Positions 1-8,216 are shown, numbered from the stretch's first letter. The stretch is 64,000 bases of DNA from CAJCIY01 sp964245825 (GCA_964245825.1 CAXTNT010000001.1:248001-312000), one strand, 5' to 3'. Numbers and translations: made by a program. Notes: a model not told the origin generated them from the letters alone.

Positions 1-1
1 T

Positions 2-1390
2 CCGGGCGGGGTCGGCGTCGGGAGCAAGCTCGGCACCCGGCTCGCGCTCGCGGTGCACTTCCGCGACTACAACCTGCTGTTCTCCTCGTCGGTGAACAGC
101 AGCTCGCGGATCATGTACTACCGGGACCCGCGTCAGCGGGTCGCCAAGGTCGCACCCTGGCTGACCCTCGACGGGGACCCCTATCCGGCGGTCGTGGACG
201 GTCACATCGAGTGGGTCGTGGACGGCTACACCACGAGTGACAACGTGCCGTACTCGCAGCGGGTGTCGCTGGCGGGTGCGACCACCACGGCCGCCTCCAG
301 CGCGAGCAACGTCAGCGAGCAGCGCTCAGCGTCGATCAACTACATCCGCAACTCGGTGAAAGCCACCGTCGACGCGTACACCGGGAAGGTGACGCTGTAC
401 GCGTTCGAGAACGGCGTGCCCGACCCGCTCCTGCGGACGTGGGAGAAGGTCTTCCCGGGCACCGTGCAGCCGGAGTCGTCGATCCCGGCGGACCTGCGCG
501 CGCACCTGCGCTACCCCGAGGACCTGTTCAACGTCCAGCGGAACCTGCTCGCGAGGTACCACGTCTCCGACCCGAAGGCCTTCTTCCAGGGCACGGACTT
601 CTGGCAGGTCGCGGCCGACCCGGTCGACCAGTCGATCGCGCAGGCGCCCTACTACCAGGAGCTGGAGCTGCCGGGCCAGACCAGCCCCGAGTTCGACCTC
701 GCCACCTCGCTGACCTATCGAGGCAGACCGAACCTGGCCGCGTTCGTCGCGGTCTCGAGCGATCCCAGCGACTACGGGACGATGCGCGTCCTGCAGCTGC
801 CCGACGACACGGTGCTGCAGGGCCCGGCCAACGTCTACAACTCGATCAAGTCGGACGCGAGCTTCGCCGCGCAGTTCACCCTGCTCAACCAGACCGGGTC
901 CAAGGTGATCAGCGGCAACCTGCTGACGTTGCCCCTGGGCGGCGGGCTGCTGTTCGTGCAGCCCTTCTACACGCAGGCTGCCAATGCGGTCTCCGCGGCG
1001 AGCAGCGACAGCTTCCCCCTGCTGCGCTACGTCGTCGTCGTGTACGGCGACAAGGTCGGGTATGCCCCGACTCTGCAGGGGGCGATCTCAGCCGCGCTCG
1101 CGGGAGGCGGTACGACGACCGGCACCAGTCCGCCGTCGACGACGTCGCCGAGCACGACGCCCACACCCGGCCCCACGACGACGACCGGCTCGAGCATCGC
1201 CGCACTGCAGGCGCTGGTGCAGGCCGACTTCTCCGCGGCGCAGACCGCGCTGGCTGCCGGCGACCTCGGTGCTTACCAGACCGCCGTCGCGCGGGCGGAG
1301 AGCGACTACGCGCGGCTGCTGGCGGCGAGCGGCGTCGCGCCAGCTGCCAGCCCGACCGGCGCCCGGGCGAGTCCCACCACGTCGCCCTGA
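2..1390 (+). CDS. UPF0182 family membrane protein, C-terminal part
   Basis: This is the last 462 codons of a gene that begins before the window; the frame is open from base 2. The opening residues (GVGVGSKLGTRLALAVHF) and the following text with DYNLL match the large soluble C-terminal part of UPF0182/COG1615 proteins, actinobacterial membrane proteins of unknown function with several N-terminal helices (not visible here). A Thr/Ser/Pro-rich linker at about 1105-1190 precedes a final helical segment rich in Ala, the usual end of the family. The GTG at 53 is only an internal codon. The downstream neighbour is a separate VOC gene 96 bp away. Function is not known; family assignment is fairly sure. 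Confidence 0.85.
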   Translation, partial: PGGVGVGSKLGTRLALAVHFRDYNLLFSSSVNSSSRIMYYRDPRQRVAKVAPWLTLDGDPYPAVVDGHIEWVVDGYTTSDNVPYSQRVSLAGATTTAASSASNVSEQRSASINYIRNSVKATVDAYTGKVTLYAFENGVPDPLLRTWEKVFPGTVQPESSIPADLRAHLRYPEDLFNVQRNLLARYHVSDPKAFFQGTDFWQVAADPVDQSIAQAPYYQELELPGQTSPEFDLATSLTYRGRPNLAAFVAVSSDPSDYGTMRVLQLPDDTVLQGPANVYNSIKSDASFAAQFTLLNQTGSKVISGNLLTLPLGGGLLFVQPFYTQAANAVSAASSDSFPLLRYVVVVYGDKVGYAPTLQGAISAALAGGGTTTGTSPPSTTSPSTTPTPGPTTTTGSSIAALQALVQADFSAAQTALAAGDLGAYQTAVARAESDYARLLAASGVAPAASPTGARASPTTSP

Positions 1391-1486
1391 CCCGCACGGG
1401 TCTCCGCACGTGCGGGAGCTGTGCCACGGCTGGCGAAGGACGACGGCCTCGGTGACGGCGGTCGTGCGGACGAAGGGTGAGGCGCG

Positions 1487-1933
1487 TTGGATTCGGACGT
1501 CGGGCTTCCCCGGCTGCGCCAGGTCGTCCTGGACGCCACCGACGCGCGGGCGCTGGCCGAGTTCTACCGCCAGCTGCTGGGGCTGGCCTACCGCAAGGGG
1601 GACGAGCCGCCGCCCGCCGGTCAGCCCGACCCCCGCGGTGGGGACTGGCTCGTGCTGCAGGCCGGCGCGGGTGGGACGAAGCTGGCCTTCCAGCAGGTCT
1701 CCGACCTGCCCGGGGCGACGTGGCCGGAGGGCCCGTACCCGCAGATGCTGCATCTGGACCTGATGGTGGCCACCACGGCCGAGCTCGACGCGGCGCACGT
1801 GCGAGCGCTGGCCCTGGGGGCGACGTTGCTGCAGGACCGCAGCGACGATCCCGAGGAGGCGCTGCGGGTGTACGCCGACCCCGCCGGGCACCCGTTCTGC
1901 GTCTTCCTGGCTCCCGACGCGCTGGTCGGGTGA
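1487..1933 (+). CDS. VOC (glyoxalase-like) family protein
   Basis: A 148-residue protein with two betaalphabetabetabeta half-modules, as in the vicinal oxygen chelate superfamily. The first half starts LRQVVLDATDARALAEFYRQ and the second ends with DPAGHPFCVF, the typical last strand with a metal- or cofactor-site acid/His region. Single-domain actinobacterial proteins of this type are mostly of unknown substrate; some are antibiotic-binding or lyase-like. The start is a TTG with a purine-rich stretch (GAAGGGTGAGG) just upstream; no ATG is available without losing the first strand. A related VOC protein lies at 52512-52901. The biochemical role cannot be told from sequence. Confidence 0.8.
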   Translation: MDSDVGLPRLRQVVLDATDARALAEFYRQLLGLAYRKGDEPPPAGQPDPRGGDWLVLQAGAGGTKLAFQQVSDLPGATWPEGPYPQMLHLDLMVATTAELDAAHVRALALGATLLQDRSDDPEEALRVYADPAGHPFCVFLAPDALVG

Positions 1934-1958
1934 GGCGCGCCGTGATGGGAGCAGTCCG

Positions 1959-2135
1959 GTGGTGACGTCGACCCGCAGCCGACAACGGCGCTGGGGCCTG
2001 GTGTTGCTGGTCGTCGGCGTCCTCGCGTTCGCCGCGACGCTGCTGGCGGCGTTCACCGTGTACGGCGTCGCCGCCGGGATCGTGGGGCTCGTGGCCGTCG
2101 CCGCCGGGACCTTCCTGCTGGCCCGCGCCGGCTAA
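1959..2135 (+). CDS. Small two-helix membrane protein
   Basis: A short reading frame starting GTG GTG ACG and ending TAA, 58 codons from the first GTG (57 from the second at 1962). After a basic start (residues SRSRQRR) it encodes two hydrophobic stretches (LVLLVVGVLAFAATLLAAF and YGVAAGIVGLVAVAAGTFLL), so it should be an integral membrane protein with both helices back to back. A GGGAG element lies about 8 bases upstream. It follows the VOC gene by 25 bp and may be cotranscribed. I do not recognise a family; third-position GC and the hydrophobic pattern support real coding. Confidence 0.6.
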   Translation: MVTSTRSRQRRWGLVLLVVGVLAFAATLLAAFTVYGVAAGIVGLVAVAAGTFLLARAG

Positions 2136-2243
2136 CGGAGCTGCTGCGCCCACCGCCCTCATCGATCACCGGCCGGGGGCGTGCGGCGGCGCCGAAGAGC
2201 GGTTGGCCAGCTGCGAGGACGGCGCTTCGCCCCCCCGGCTGTC

Positions 2244-2297
2244 TCGATCAGTCAGAGCCCCACGTCGTGGGGACGACGGTTCGCTCTGACTGATCGA
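2244..2297. terminator. Nested perfect inverted repeat, likely bidirectional terminator
   Basis: Arms 2244-2258 and 2283-2297 are exact 15-base reverse complements. Between them sits a second hairpin at 2258-2272 (CCCCAC, loop GTC, GTGGGG). It lies between the end of the plus-strand small membrane gene (2135) and the end of the minus-strand response regulator (2316), where a shared terminator is expected. There is no clear U-tract on either side, so a processing or protein-binding role is possible. Confidence 0.55.
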
Positions 2298-2315
2298 TGG
2301 GGCGGCGTCGGCGGT

Positions 2316-2966
2316 CTAGGACTTCTCGAGCCCGGCTTCGCGCGCGATGACGATCGCCTGGGCGCGGTCGGCCACCTGCAGCTTGCGGAAGATGTTCGAG
2401 ATGTAGTTGCGTACGGTCTTCGGTGACAACGACAGCTCACGGGCGATGGCCGCGTTGTTCGCGCCGGTGGCCATCGACCGGAGCACGCTCCGCTCGCTGT
2501 CGGTCAGGTCGGGAAACGGTCGGGTGGACGGCCGCGGCTCGCTGAAGAAGCGCATCATCCGGGTCGCGATGCCGCTCGAGAAGAGGGCCTCGCCGCGCCC
2601 GACCGCGACGATCGCGCGGGCGAAGGCGTCGGCGTCCATGTCCTTGAGCACATATCCTCGGGCGCCGGCGCGCATGGCCGCGAAGACCGAGTCGTCGTCC
2701 TCGAACATGGTGACGACGAGGACGTTGGCGGTGGGGGACTGCTCGGTGACCGCACGGATCGCCGCCAGGCCGCCACCGCCCGGCATCTGCAGATCCATCA
2801 GCACCAGGTCCGGGGCGAGCTCGGCGGTCAGCGCGACCGCCGTCTCACCGTCGGCTGCCTCGCCCACGACCTCGACCCCGGGGACGGTCGACAACAGCGA
2901 ACGCACGCCTCGGCGGAACAGGGTGTGGTCGTCTGCGATCAGCACCCGCAGCACGTCCTCGGTCAC
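2316..2966 (-). CDS. NarL/LuxR-family response regulator
   Basis: A 216-aa two-domain regulator. The receiver domain has the acid pair D12/D13, the phosphoacceptor D58 (LVLMDLQMPGGGG) and the conserved Lys in YVLKDMD near residue 109. The C-terminal LuxR-type helix-turn-helix covers about 150-212 (LTDSERSVLRSMATG to SPKTVRNYISNIFRKL). Its start overlaps the stop of the histidine kinase gene by 4 bp (ATGA), so the two are translationally coupled and the kinase is its partner. It should bind DNA as a dimer when phosphorylated. The target genes are unknown; the small membrane protein that opens the operon may be linked to the stimulus. Confidence 0.92.
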   Translation of the reverse strand: MTEDVLRVLIADDHTLFRRGVRSLLSTVPGVEVVGEAADGETAVALTAELAPDLVLMDLQMPGGGGLAAIRAVTEQSPTANVLVVTMFEDDDSVFAAMRAGARGYVLKDMDADAFARAIVAVGRGEALFSSGIATRMMRFFSEPRPSTRPFPDLTDSERSVLRSMATGANNAAIARELSLSPKTVRNYISNIFRKLQVADRAQAIVIAREAGLEKS

Positions 2967-4222
2967 GGTGCTGCCGATGATCGCAGCGGCACCACGGTGG
3001 TGATCGTGGTGCCGGCGTTGCTGATCAACTCCACCGTGCCGCCGAGCTCGGCCGCTCGTTCGCGAATCGCGGAGACCCCGACGCCGTCCACCAATGGATC
3101 GGGCAGGCCGCGGCCGTCGTCGGCAATGCGCATGTGGACCTGGTCGTCGGTGACCTCGATAGTCACCCGGCAGCGTTGGCCGCCGGAGTGGCGGACGGCG
3201 TTGTGAATCGCCTCGGACGCGATCCGGTACAGCGCGACCTCGACCGCGGCCGGAAGTTCTGGCAGTCGGTCCGGGTCGACCGTGACGTCGAGGCCCGAGT
3301 GGGCCGACGGGTGGTTGCGCAGGGCGGCGATCAGGCCGAGCTCGTCGATCAGCGGAGGGCGCAGGCCGTAGACGAGACGGCGGATGTCTGCCGTGGTCTC
3401 GTCCATGCCTTCGCGTACCTCGCCGAGTAGCTGGGCCGCCCGTCCGGGCTCTGCTTCCAGCAGGCGGCCGACCGCGGTGAGCTGCAGCTTCATCGAAGCC
3501 AGGGTCGGGCCGAGCCCGTCATGCAGGTCGCGGCGGATCCGGCGCCGTTCCTCCTCACGAGCCGTCACGAGCGCCGCCCGGGAGGCCTGCACCTGCTCGG
3601 ATGCGCGGATCGCGTACAGGGCGACCCCGAGCTGCTGTGCCAGGTCGGACAGGAGCTTGAGGTCGCGGTTGGAGAGGGTCGTTCCCGCGTGGCGAGGTGC
3701 GACGTACAGGTGACCGATCTCGATCCCCTGGTAGGTCAGTGGCACGTCGGCCAGATCGCGGTCGGTGGGGCGCAGGCCGACAACGCTGGTCTCGGTACTG
3801 CCGTCGACGATCGCGACGTAAGGCACGTTCAGCGTGCGGGCGATCATCCGGGCCAGAGACGGGTCGGCCGTTGTCGGGCCGGTCGGCGCCGTCACGTCGA
3901 TTTGGCGGTTGAGCTCGGTCATCACGGTGTACGCGCCGTCGAGGTGGCCGTAGACCACGTCGTCGACGGCGAGCCGCAACCATCGCCGGACCGGCTCGAT
4001 GGTGACGACGATCAAGGCGATCGCGATGACGTGCGCCCACCAGTCGACATGGGAGTTCGTGGCGCTGAGCCCGTCCGCGACCAGCACCAGCACGTACACG
4101 GTGGCGATCCAGCCGAGCAGGACGAGGGAGACGAGCGCCGTCGCCAGCCAGCGGGCGGCACGACTCGACTGCGCCGGGCTGGCGGGGCGGCGGGCTCGCC
4201 TCCCGTCGTCAAGGGAGATCAC
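2963..4222 (-). CDS. Membrane histidine kinase, HisKA_3/NarX type
   Basis: A 419-aa sensor kinase. Two membrane helices lie at about 25-52 and 64-82, followed by a GAF-like region (about 95-205), then the dimerisation/phosphoacceptor helix with H234 in RRIRRDLHDGLGPTLASM. The HATPase_c domain has an N-box (IHNAVRHSGG) and G1 box (DDGRGLPDP). GTG at 4222 is chosen because it overlaps the stop of the upstream gene by 4 bp; longer readings run antisense through other genes. The H-box with DLHDGLGP is characteristic of kinases that pair with NarL-type regulators, matching the next gene. The signal is unknown; the short periplasmic loop suggests sensing in the membrane or cytoplasm. Confidence 0.9.
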   Translation of the reverse strand: MISLDDGRRARRPASPAQSSRAARWLATALVSLVLLGWIATVYVLVLVADGLSATNSHVDWWAHVIAIALIVVTIEPVRRWLRLAVDDVVYGHLDGAYTVMTELNRQIDVTAPTGPTTADPSLARMIARTLNVPYVAIVDGSTETSVVGLRPTDRDLADVPLTYQGIEIGHLYVAPRHAGTTLSNRDLKLLSDLAQQLGVALYAIRASEQVQASRAALVTAREEERRRIRRDLHDGLGPTLASMKLQLTAVGRLLEAEPGRAAQLLGEVREGMDETTADIRRLVYGLRPPLIDELGLIAALRNHPSAHSGLDVTVDPDRLPELPAAVEVALYRIASEAIHNAVRHSGGQRCRVTIEVTDDQVHMRIADDGRGLPDPLVDGVGVSAIRERAAELGGTVELISNAGTTITTVVPLRSSAAP

Positions 4223-4617
4223 GCGCTCAGTTCCGCCTTCGGCTCGACCCGGGTCTCGCGGCGGAGCAGGAAGTAGATCGCCGCCGCCGCGACGAGCAGC
4301 CCGACGACCGAGCTGACCTTGTCGAACGCCGTCGGGCCGAACGGGATCCCGGGCAGCGAGACCAGCACGTTGACGACCATCAGGACCATGGTGAGGACCA
4401 CGCCCCAACGTTGTGTCCGAAAGACCCCGTAGGCCGCGACGATGCCGATCAGGCCGACGACGACCTCGATCAGGAGGACTGCGTACGGCGGCTGGTTGCT
4501 GTCGTGATCGATCTTTGCCGAGCCCTGAGGAAGCAGAACCAGGGCAGTGATGGCGTTCGCCAACGAAAGCAGGCCGGCGAGCACGGCCGCGATCGTGTAG
4601 TTCCGGGAGCGAGACAT
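4219..4617 (-). CDS. Four-helix membrane protein opening a two-component operon
   Basis: A 132-aa protein with about four hydrophobic segments (for example YTIAAVLAGLLSLANAITALVL residues 7-28, then AVLLIEVVVGLIGIVAAYGVF, GVVLTMVLMVVNVLVSL and SSVVGLLVAAAAIYFLL). The last is followed by a charged tail. ATG at 4617 is preceded by GGAGG at a suitable distance (CTCCGAGG region on the plus strand at 4623-4630). Its TGA overlaps the kinase GTG start. Family not recognised with certainty. Its place at the head of the operon suggests an accessory sensor or a protein whose level the system controls; that is inference. Confidence 0.75.
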   Translation of the reverse strand: MSRSRNYTIAAVLAGLLSLANAITALVLLPQGSAKIDHDSNQPPYAVLLIEVVVGLIGIVAAYGVFRTQRWGVVLTMVLMVVNVLVSLPGIPFGPTAFDKVSSVVGLLVAAAAIYFLLRRETRVEPKAELSA

Positions 4618-5002
4618 GGCAACCTCCGAGGGACAGGCCGGCAAGAGGCCGGGCGTACCGGCAGGTGCCGGCTCGTCCACTCTCATTGTGTCGCTGTCCC
4701 ACCGTCTGCGGACGAGCGTCCCGACTGCTTGGGATCTTCGCCCAACTCGCAGCCCTGGCGCAGAGCCACACCAGCAGACGGTGTGCCGAGGCTGTTCGCG
4801 AGGCAGCACCCTGGCGAGCAGCCCGGCGACGACCGCATCGGTGAGCCGCTGCGCCGGCGCGCGGTGAGACTGCGGGGATGCCGTCGCCGCTGGGCCGCAC
4901 CGACAGCCGGGCGCGCGCCGGCCGTGACCGCCGTACGCAAGGGACCTACGACGCCGTCGGCCTCCGCGAGGAGCGGGGCGCCTGAGCGATCGCCACCAGG
5001 CG
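4618..5002. other. Intergenic region, promoter of the two-component operon
   Basis: About 385 bp with no convincing gene. Overlapping six-frame readings here are Arg/Pro/Ser-rich shadows without family likeness. The proximal part must hold the promoter and ribosome site of the minus-strand operon that starts at 4617. I see no strong operator, repeat or RNA structure. Confidence 0.5.
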
Positions 5003-5416
5003 TCAGGCCCTGCGACGACTCAGGATCCGGGCGAGGGTGAGCACGGGACCGCGGAGGGTGTTCACGTCAGACTGCCACCGCAGCAGGACCGTGCCAGGGC
5101 TCAGCCCGTACGCGCTCTGCGCCAACTCGTTGACCTGGGCCTCGATCTCGCCTACGCGATCTCCGGCCCGATGCAGCCAGAAGTTATTGGACAGGTACAC
5201 GCCGGTCGCGACGACTGCCACCACGGTGGCCACGAGTGCGTAGACCCAGCCCGGCGCGTCTTTCGTGCCGACGAAGACGGCGAGGCCGGCCCCCGCGAAG
5301 GCAAGCAGGGTCGTCTGCGCGGTGATCCGTCCGTTGATGTCGTCGTGCAGGGCGCGGTACTCCTCCATCAGGAGGCCGATCTGACCCTCGAGCTGGGTAG
5401 GGCTGGGCTCGCTCAC
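5003..5416 (-). CDS. Two-helix membrane protein with C-terminal soluble part
   Basis: A 137-aa protein beginning VSEPSPTQLEGQIGLLMEEY. A polar N-terminal helix (about 8-30) is followed by two adjacent transmembrane helices (LLAFAGAGLAVFVG and WVYALVATVVAVVATGVYL, roughly 40-80) and an alpha-helical tail. The layout resembles small actinobacterial membrane proteins with an N-terminal amphipathic helix and no assigned function. GTG at 5416 was chosen over the upstream in-frame ATG at 5458 because the added residues are basic and low in likeness. It stands alone between genes in the same direction. Function unknown. Confidence 0.6.
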   Translation of the reverse strand: MSEPSPTQLEGQIGLLMEEYRALHDDINGRITAQTTLLAFAGAGLAVFVGTKDAPGWVYALVATVVAVVATGVYLSNNFWLHRAGDRVGEIEAQVNELAQSAYGLSPGTVLLRWQSDVNTLRGPVLTLARILSRRRA

Positions 5417-5517
5417 GACGCAAGCATGTCGCGGAATGCACCGCGTCCGCTGCATCGCGCCACCCTGCGTGTTGCCCGGCCTGGGCTCGCGCAGCACGTA
5501 TGTCCGCGTGGCGAAGA

Positions 5518-5736
5518 TCAGCCTTCCGCTTCGTGGGCCAGGAGGTCGCCAGGCTGGCAGCCGAGAACATCGCACAGGCGACTGAGCGTGCTGAAGCGGA
5601 TGGCCCGCGCGCGCCCGTTCTTGAGGACCGAGAGGTTGGCGAGGGTGAGGTCGACGCGGTCCGCAAGCTCGGTCAGAGTCATGCCGCGGTCCGTCAGCAG
5701 CTCGTCCAGGCGCACCACGATGCCCGTGTCGGTCAC
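5518..5736 (-). CDS. XRE-family (YozG-like) transcriptional regulator
   Basis: A 72-aa single-domain Cro/C1-type helix-turn-helix protein: IVVRLDELLTDRGMTLTELADRV followed by LTLANLSVLKNGRARAIRFSTLSRLCDVL and a short tail. This is the YozG type that is almost always coupled to a DUF2975 membrane protein, and here its GTG start overlaps the stop of that gene by 4 bp. The pair is thought to work as a membrane-anchored control switch in other bacteria, but the signal is unknown. The perfect palindrome at 6430-6444 upstream of the pair is a natural candidate for its binding site. Confidence 0.88.
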   Translation of the reverse strand: MTDTGIVVRLDELLTDRGMTLTELADRVDLTLANLSVLKNGRARAIRFSTLSRLCDVLGCQPGDLLAHEAEG

Positions 5737-6383
5737 ACGGTCAGGTCGAGCTCGGTGCGCATGCGCCCACCGGCGGCCAGCACTCGGGCAAAGCTCAGTA
5801 GAGCGCAGCCGGCGAGGAGTGTCGCGACCGAGATATGCCACTGGCCGGTGAAGTCACCCAGGTGCTGGTAGGCGATCAGCTGGGTGAGGATCGCGGTCCG
5901 GGCGATGGCTTGCGCGGTGCTGGCAACGACTGTGCCGACCAGCAGAAACCAGCCGAGGGTCCGCAGCCCACGGCTGAACGTCGAGGTGAAGAGGCCGCCA
6001 CGTCGGGCGAGGCGGATGAGACGCCAGAACATGAGCAGGGAGCCGATCAAGACCAGGGTGTCCGGCAGGGACGTGAGCATCTGCAGAACGTGCAGACCTG
6101 TGCTGGCTCCGCTCTTGCAGACGTAGGCGTTGAGAAACTGCGCGGCAGCCCCTGAGTGCAGCCCGACGGTCTGGATCCCGCGGCCGTCACTGACGATCGG
6201 GACCGCGCCGGTCGGGGCGGTGACACAGATCTGGGTCTCGCCCCTGCCGAAGGCAGAGCCCTCCCCGAACGGCAGAGCGATTGCGACGGCGATGGCCAGG
6301 GCGGCCAGCAAGGCGCCGACCACGGTCAACGCTCCCGCCAGGGGCTCCAGCGCCGTGCGCTCGTCGATCGGGGTGGCCGCCAT
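5733..6383 (-). CDS. DUF2975 membrane protein
   Basis: A 216-aa protein with four predicted membrane helices: about 15-40, 108-128, 145-168 and 185-205. A roughly 65-residue extracytoplasmic loop after the first helix contains two Cys (QICVTAPTG and AYVCKSGA) that could form a disulphide. The segment RLIRLARRGGLFTSTFSRGLRTLGWFLL is typical of DUF2975. ATG at 6383 has AGGAG about 10 bases upstream. It is translationally coupled to the XRE regulator gene downstream. The usual reading is that the membrane protein restrains or senses for the regulator; this is family-level inference. Confidence 0.85.
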   Translation of the reverse strand: MAATPIDERTALEPLAGALTVVGALLAALAIAVAIALPFGEGSAFGRGETQICVTAPTGAVPIVSDGRGIQTVGLHSGAAAQFLNAYVCKSGASTGLHVLQMLTSLPDTLVLIGSLLMFWRLIRLARRGGLFTSTFSRGLRTLGWFLLVGTVVASTAQAIARTAILTQLIAYQHLGDFTGQWHISVATLLAGCALLSFARVLAAGGRMRTELDLTV

Positions 6384-6429
6384 GGGCGTCTCTCTCCTTG
6401 GCCGGTAAGGACTGTGCGGCCACCGAACA

Positions 6430-6444
6430 TATCGATTATCGATA
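6430..6444. promoter_or_regulatory. Perfect AT-rich palindrome upstream of DUF2975/XRE pair
   Basis: TATCGAT-T-ATCGATA is a perfect 7-bp inverted repeat with a one-base centre, 47 bp upstream of the DUF2975 start, in a GC-rich background. It is likely an operator in the promoter of the pair, probably for the XRE protein itself. No experimental motif is being claimed. Confidence 0.55.
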
Positions 6445-6639
6445 ATGCAAGAGCGTCTGTCCTCGGGACTCCCGGAGCGCCAGGTCACGCTGCGACTCCC
6501 GTGGGTTCCGCGCGCGTCCCGGTGGGCCGCCGGGGACGGAAGTTCGTCATCCCGATGTTGCCGCCATGCATACGACCGCAGACGCCGAGAAGCCGGTCCC
6601 GAAGGCCCAGGTTCGCCCAGAAGCTTCTAGGCTTCGGAC

Positions 6640-7170
6640 ATGCCTGAGCCTGACGGCCTTGGAGAGGCTGTTGACGGCCTCGTCGACGCTCTCCGAGCCC
6701 ACGCGGAGGCGGTGCGGTCGTCGGACGTGCCCGCCATCGAGGCCGCAGCGGAAGCCCTACGAGCCTTAGCGACCGCTTACGAGGACCTGGTGTTCGAGCG
6801 GTGCGGGGCCGGGAGCGTCTTCCAGGACCTGGGCGAGCTGAGCCGGGCCGCGGAGGGCTGGGACGACGAAGAGGAGCCGTACGCGCCGCCAGCGGGAGCA
6901 GCTCGCATCAGCATCACGGGGCGATGGGACTTCGCTGTCGCGGATGCCGAAGCTCTCCACCAGTCGGCGTTCCCGGATGGGGCGTCCGAGCACGGCGGGA
7001 CTGCTGAGAGCGAGTCGGTCAGTGCGTCGGACGCCCTGGACACCATCGCCGCGAAGCAGTTCCGGGACCTGCCGGGCCTGGAATTCGCGGGCGGCGGTTG
7101 GAAGGTTGGGCCGGTCTCGCTGACGCTGTTCGAGATGACCGAGGGCGAACGCGACGCAATCGGATTCTGA
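6640..7170 (+). CDS. Hypothetical acidic protein
   Basis: A 176-aa protein with no family I recognise. The first 70 residues are helical and Ala/Glu-rich (AVDGLVDALRAHAEAVRSS). The middle is acidic (WDDEEEPYAPP), then comes a beta-rich segment (ARISITGRWDFAVADAEAL). A C-terminal part ending LTLFEMTEGERDAIGF looks like a small globular domain. No signal peptide or membrane helix is present. ATG at 6640 is the first start after an in-frame run of noncoding text. The gene stands alone, with about 255 bp upstream and 400 bp downstream lacking other genes on this strand. Confidence 0.6.
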   Translation: MPEPDGLGEAVDGLVDALRAHAEAVRSSDVPAIEAAAEALRALATAYEDLVFERCGAGSVFQDLGELSRAAEGWDDEEEPYAPPAGAARISITGRWDFAVADAEALHQSAFPDGASEHGGTAESESVSASDALDTIAAKQFRDLPGLEFAGGGWKVGPVSLTLFEMTEGERDAIGF

Positions 7171-7570
7171 ACACCCGCCTGGTCCTGCCGCCCTACGTGA
7201 AGCGGTGGACAGTCAGACCTGATTGGTGAATCTGTGGTCCTCTGCCTCGTCATAAGCAAGATTCGTCAGCAGCTCTGCGCACTCCTGGACAGCCGCTAGC
7301 GCCGGCGTCCGTCCACACCTCCGTCGCGGTGCTGCTCTTGCAGCCCTTGTGAAGCCTCCTGTCCAGCTTGGCTTGGAGCGTGTCCATGAGCCGCCCCGTC
7401 GATGTCACCGGGCAGATTGTGGCGCGAGTCATTGGCAGTCAGAGTCACGTGGCATCGGCCGATGCACGTCGGAGACGAGCAGGCCGTTGGCGTCCCAGAC
7501 GAGGCAGTGGTGATCGCACGAACCTCCGCGCCTGCCGTAGGCGAGAACGCTCAGGGAGCCTCGACGCCGC
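7171..7570. other. Intergenic region without a supported gene
   Basis: About 400 bp with lower GC than its surroundings. Two short minus-strand readings of about 60 codons exist here, but both are Cys/Arg/Ser-rich without any recognisable pattern and lack a ribosome site, so I do not call them. Possibly decayed sequence. Confidence 0.4.
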
Positions 7571-7753
7571 CTATCGACTAAGCCGCTGCACCCGAGCCCG
7601 CAGGTTGCCGATCGCTCCAAGGCACAGCGCCAGGACGATCGCTGAGCCGCTCACGCTCGCCCACGCGGTGTCGATCAAGCTGCCTACAAGCGCCAGTGCC
7701 GAGAGGACTGCCACCACGGAGACGATGAACAGCCCGGCCCTGGTCCCGATCAC
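7571..7753 (-). CDS. Small two-helix membrane protein
   Basis: A 60-codon frame from a GTG at 7753. It encodes two hydrophobic helices (GLFIVSVVAVLSALALVGSLI and ASVSGSAIVLALCLGAIGNL) separated by a short polar turn and ending with a basic tail (RARVQRLSR), so positive-inside topology puts the C terminus in the cytoplasm. No family is recognised and there is no clear partner. The pattern is much more protein-like than neighbouring short frames, but it remains a weak call. Confidence 0.45.
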   Translation of the reverse strand: MIGTRAGLFIVSVVAVLSALALVGSLIDTAWASVSGSAIVLALCLGAIGNLRARVQRLSR

Positions 7754-7817
7754 GGCTCGACCCTAGTCACCCTCGCAGGTCATTTTCTAGCGGACGTCGC
7801 GTCGCGGGTGTCGTGAA

Positions 7818-7853
7818 CCGGTTCGGCATTGCGGGCGGGAGGGACCGAACCGG
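7818..7853. repeat. 9-bp perfect inverted repeat
   Basis: CCGGTTCGG at 7818-7826 and CCGAACCGG at 7845-7853 form a hairpin with an 18-base loop in a gene-free stretch. It could be a terminator or operator; nothing else identifies it. Confidence 0.4.
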
Positions 7854-8000
7854 CCAGCTCGCCGGGGACGCGCTCGACGAGATCATGCGGTCATGAGTGA
7901 GAGCGGGGCCGGACGCGCCCTTCTCCTGTGAGAGTCCGACGTTCGGCAGGGGCGCCGGTGCGCGAACCTGTGGAGCGGGGATAAATGATCTTTGAACGCA

Positions 8001-8028
8001 AGAGGCCGGCCCTGAAGGGCCGGCCTCT
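8001..8028 (-). terminator. Terminator of initiator tRNA gene
   Basis: AGAGGCCGGCCCT (8001-8013) and AGGGCCGGCCTCT (8016-8028) are perfect 13-base reverse complements, so a 12-bp stem with a four-base loop forms. It lies 5 bp past the 3' end of the minus-strand tRNA gene. A strong GC hairpin with a weak T-tract is usual for actinobacterial terminators. Confidence 0.8.
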
Positions 8029-8033
8029 GTTCG

Positions 8034-8107
8034 TAGCGGGGGCAGGATTTGAACCTGCGACCTCTGGGTTATGAGCCCAGCGAGCTACCGAGCTGCTCCA
8101 CCCCGCG
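8034..8107 (-). tRNA. tRNA-fMet (CAT), initiator
   Basis: The minus strand folds into a 74-nt cloverleaf without encoded CCA. The D arm contains AGCTCGGTAGCTC, the anticodon arm is CTGGG-CTCATAA-CCCAG with anticodon CAT, and the T arm is GCAGG-TTCAAAT-CCTGC. Three GC pairs in the anticodon stem (GGG/CCC) and an unpaired first acceptor position (C1 against T72) mark it as the initiator rather than elongator Met tRNA. Confidence 0.95.
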
Positions 8108-8216
8108 TCGGTGCTGCCAGCATAGGGCAGCGCCGGCCCGCGCATCAAACCGGCGGTCAAGTGGCCCGGCGGTGCGATCTCGCGTACCGTCGGTATCCCG
8201 ACCGGATGGAGACTCC

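Noticed and set aside
7250..7620. Two minus-strand frames of about 60 codons
   Set aside because: Cys/Arg/Ser-rich, no start signal, no recognisable pattern.
7891..8160. Minus-strand frame through the initiator tRNA
   Set aside because: It is the tRNA gene read as protein, a common artefact.
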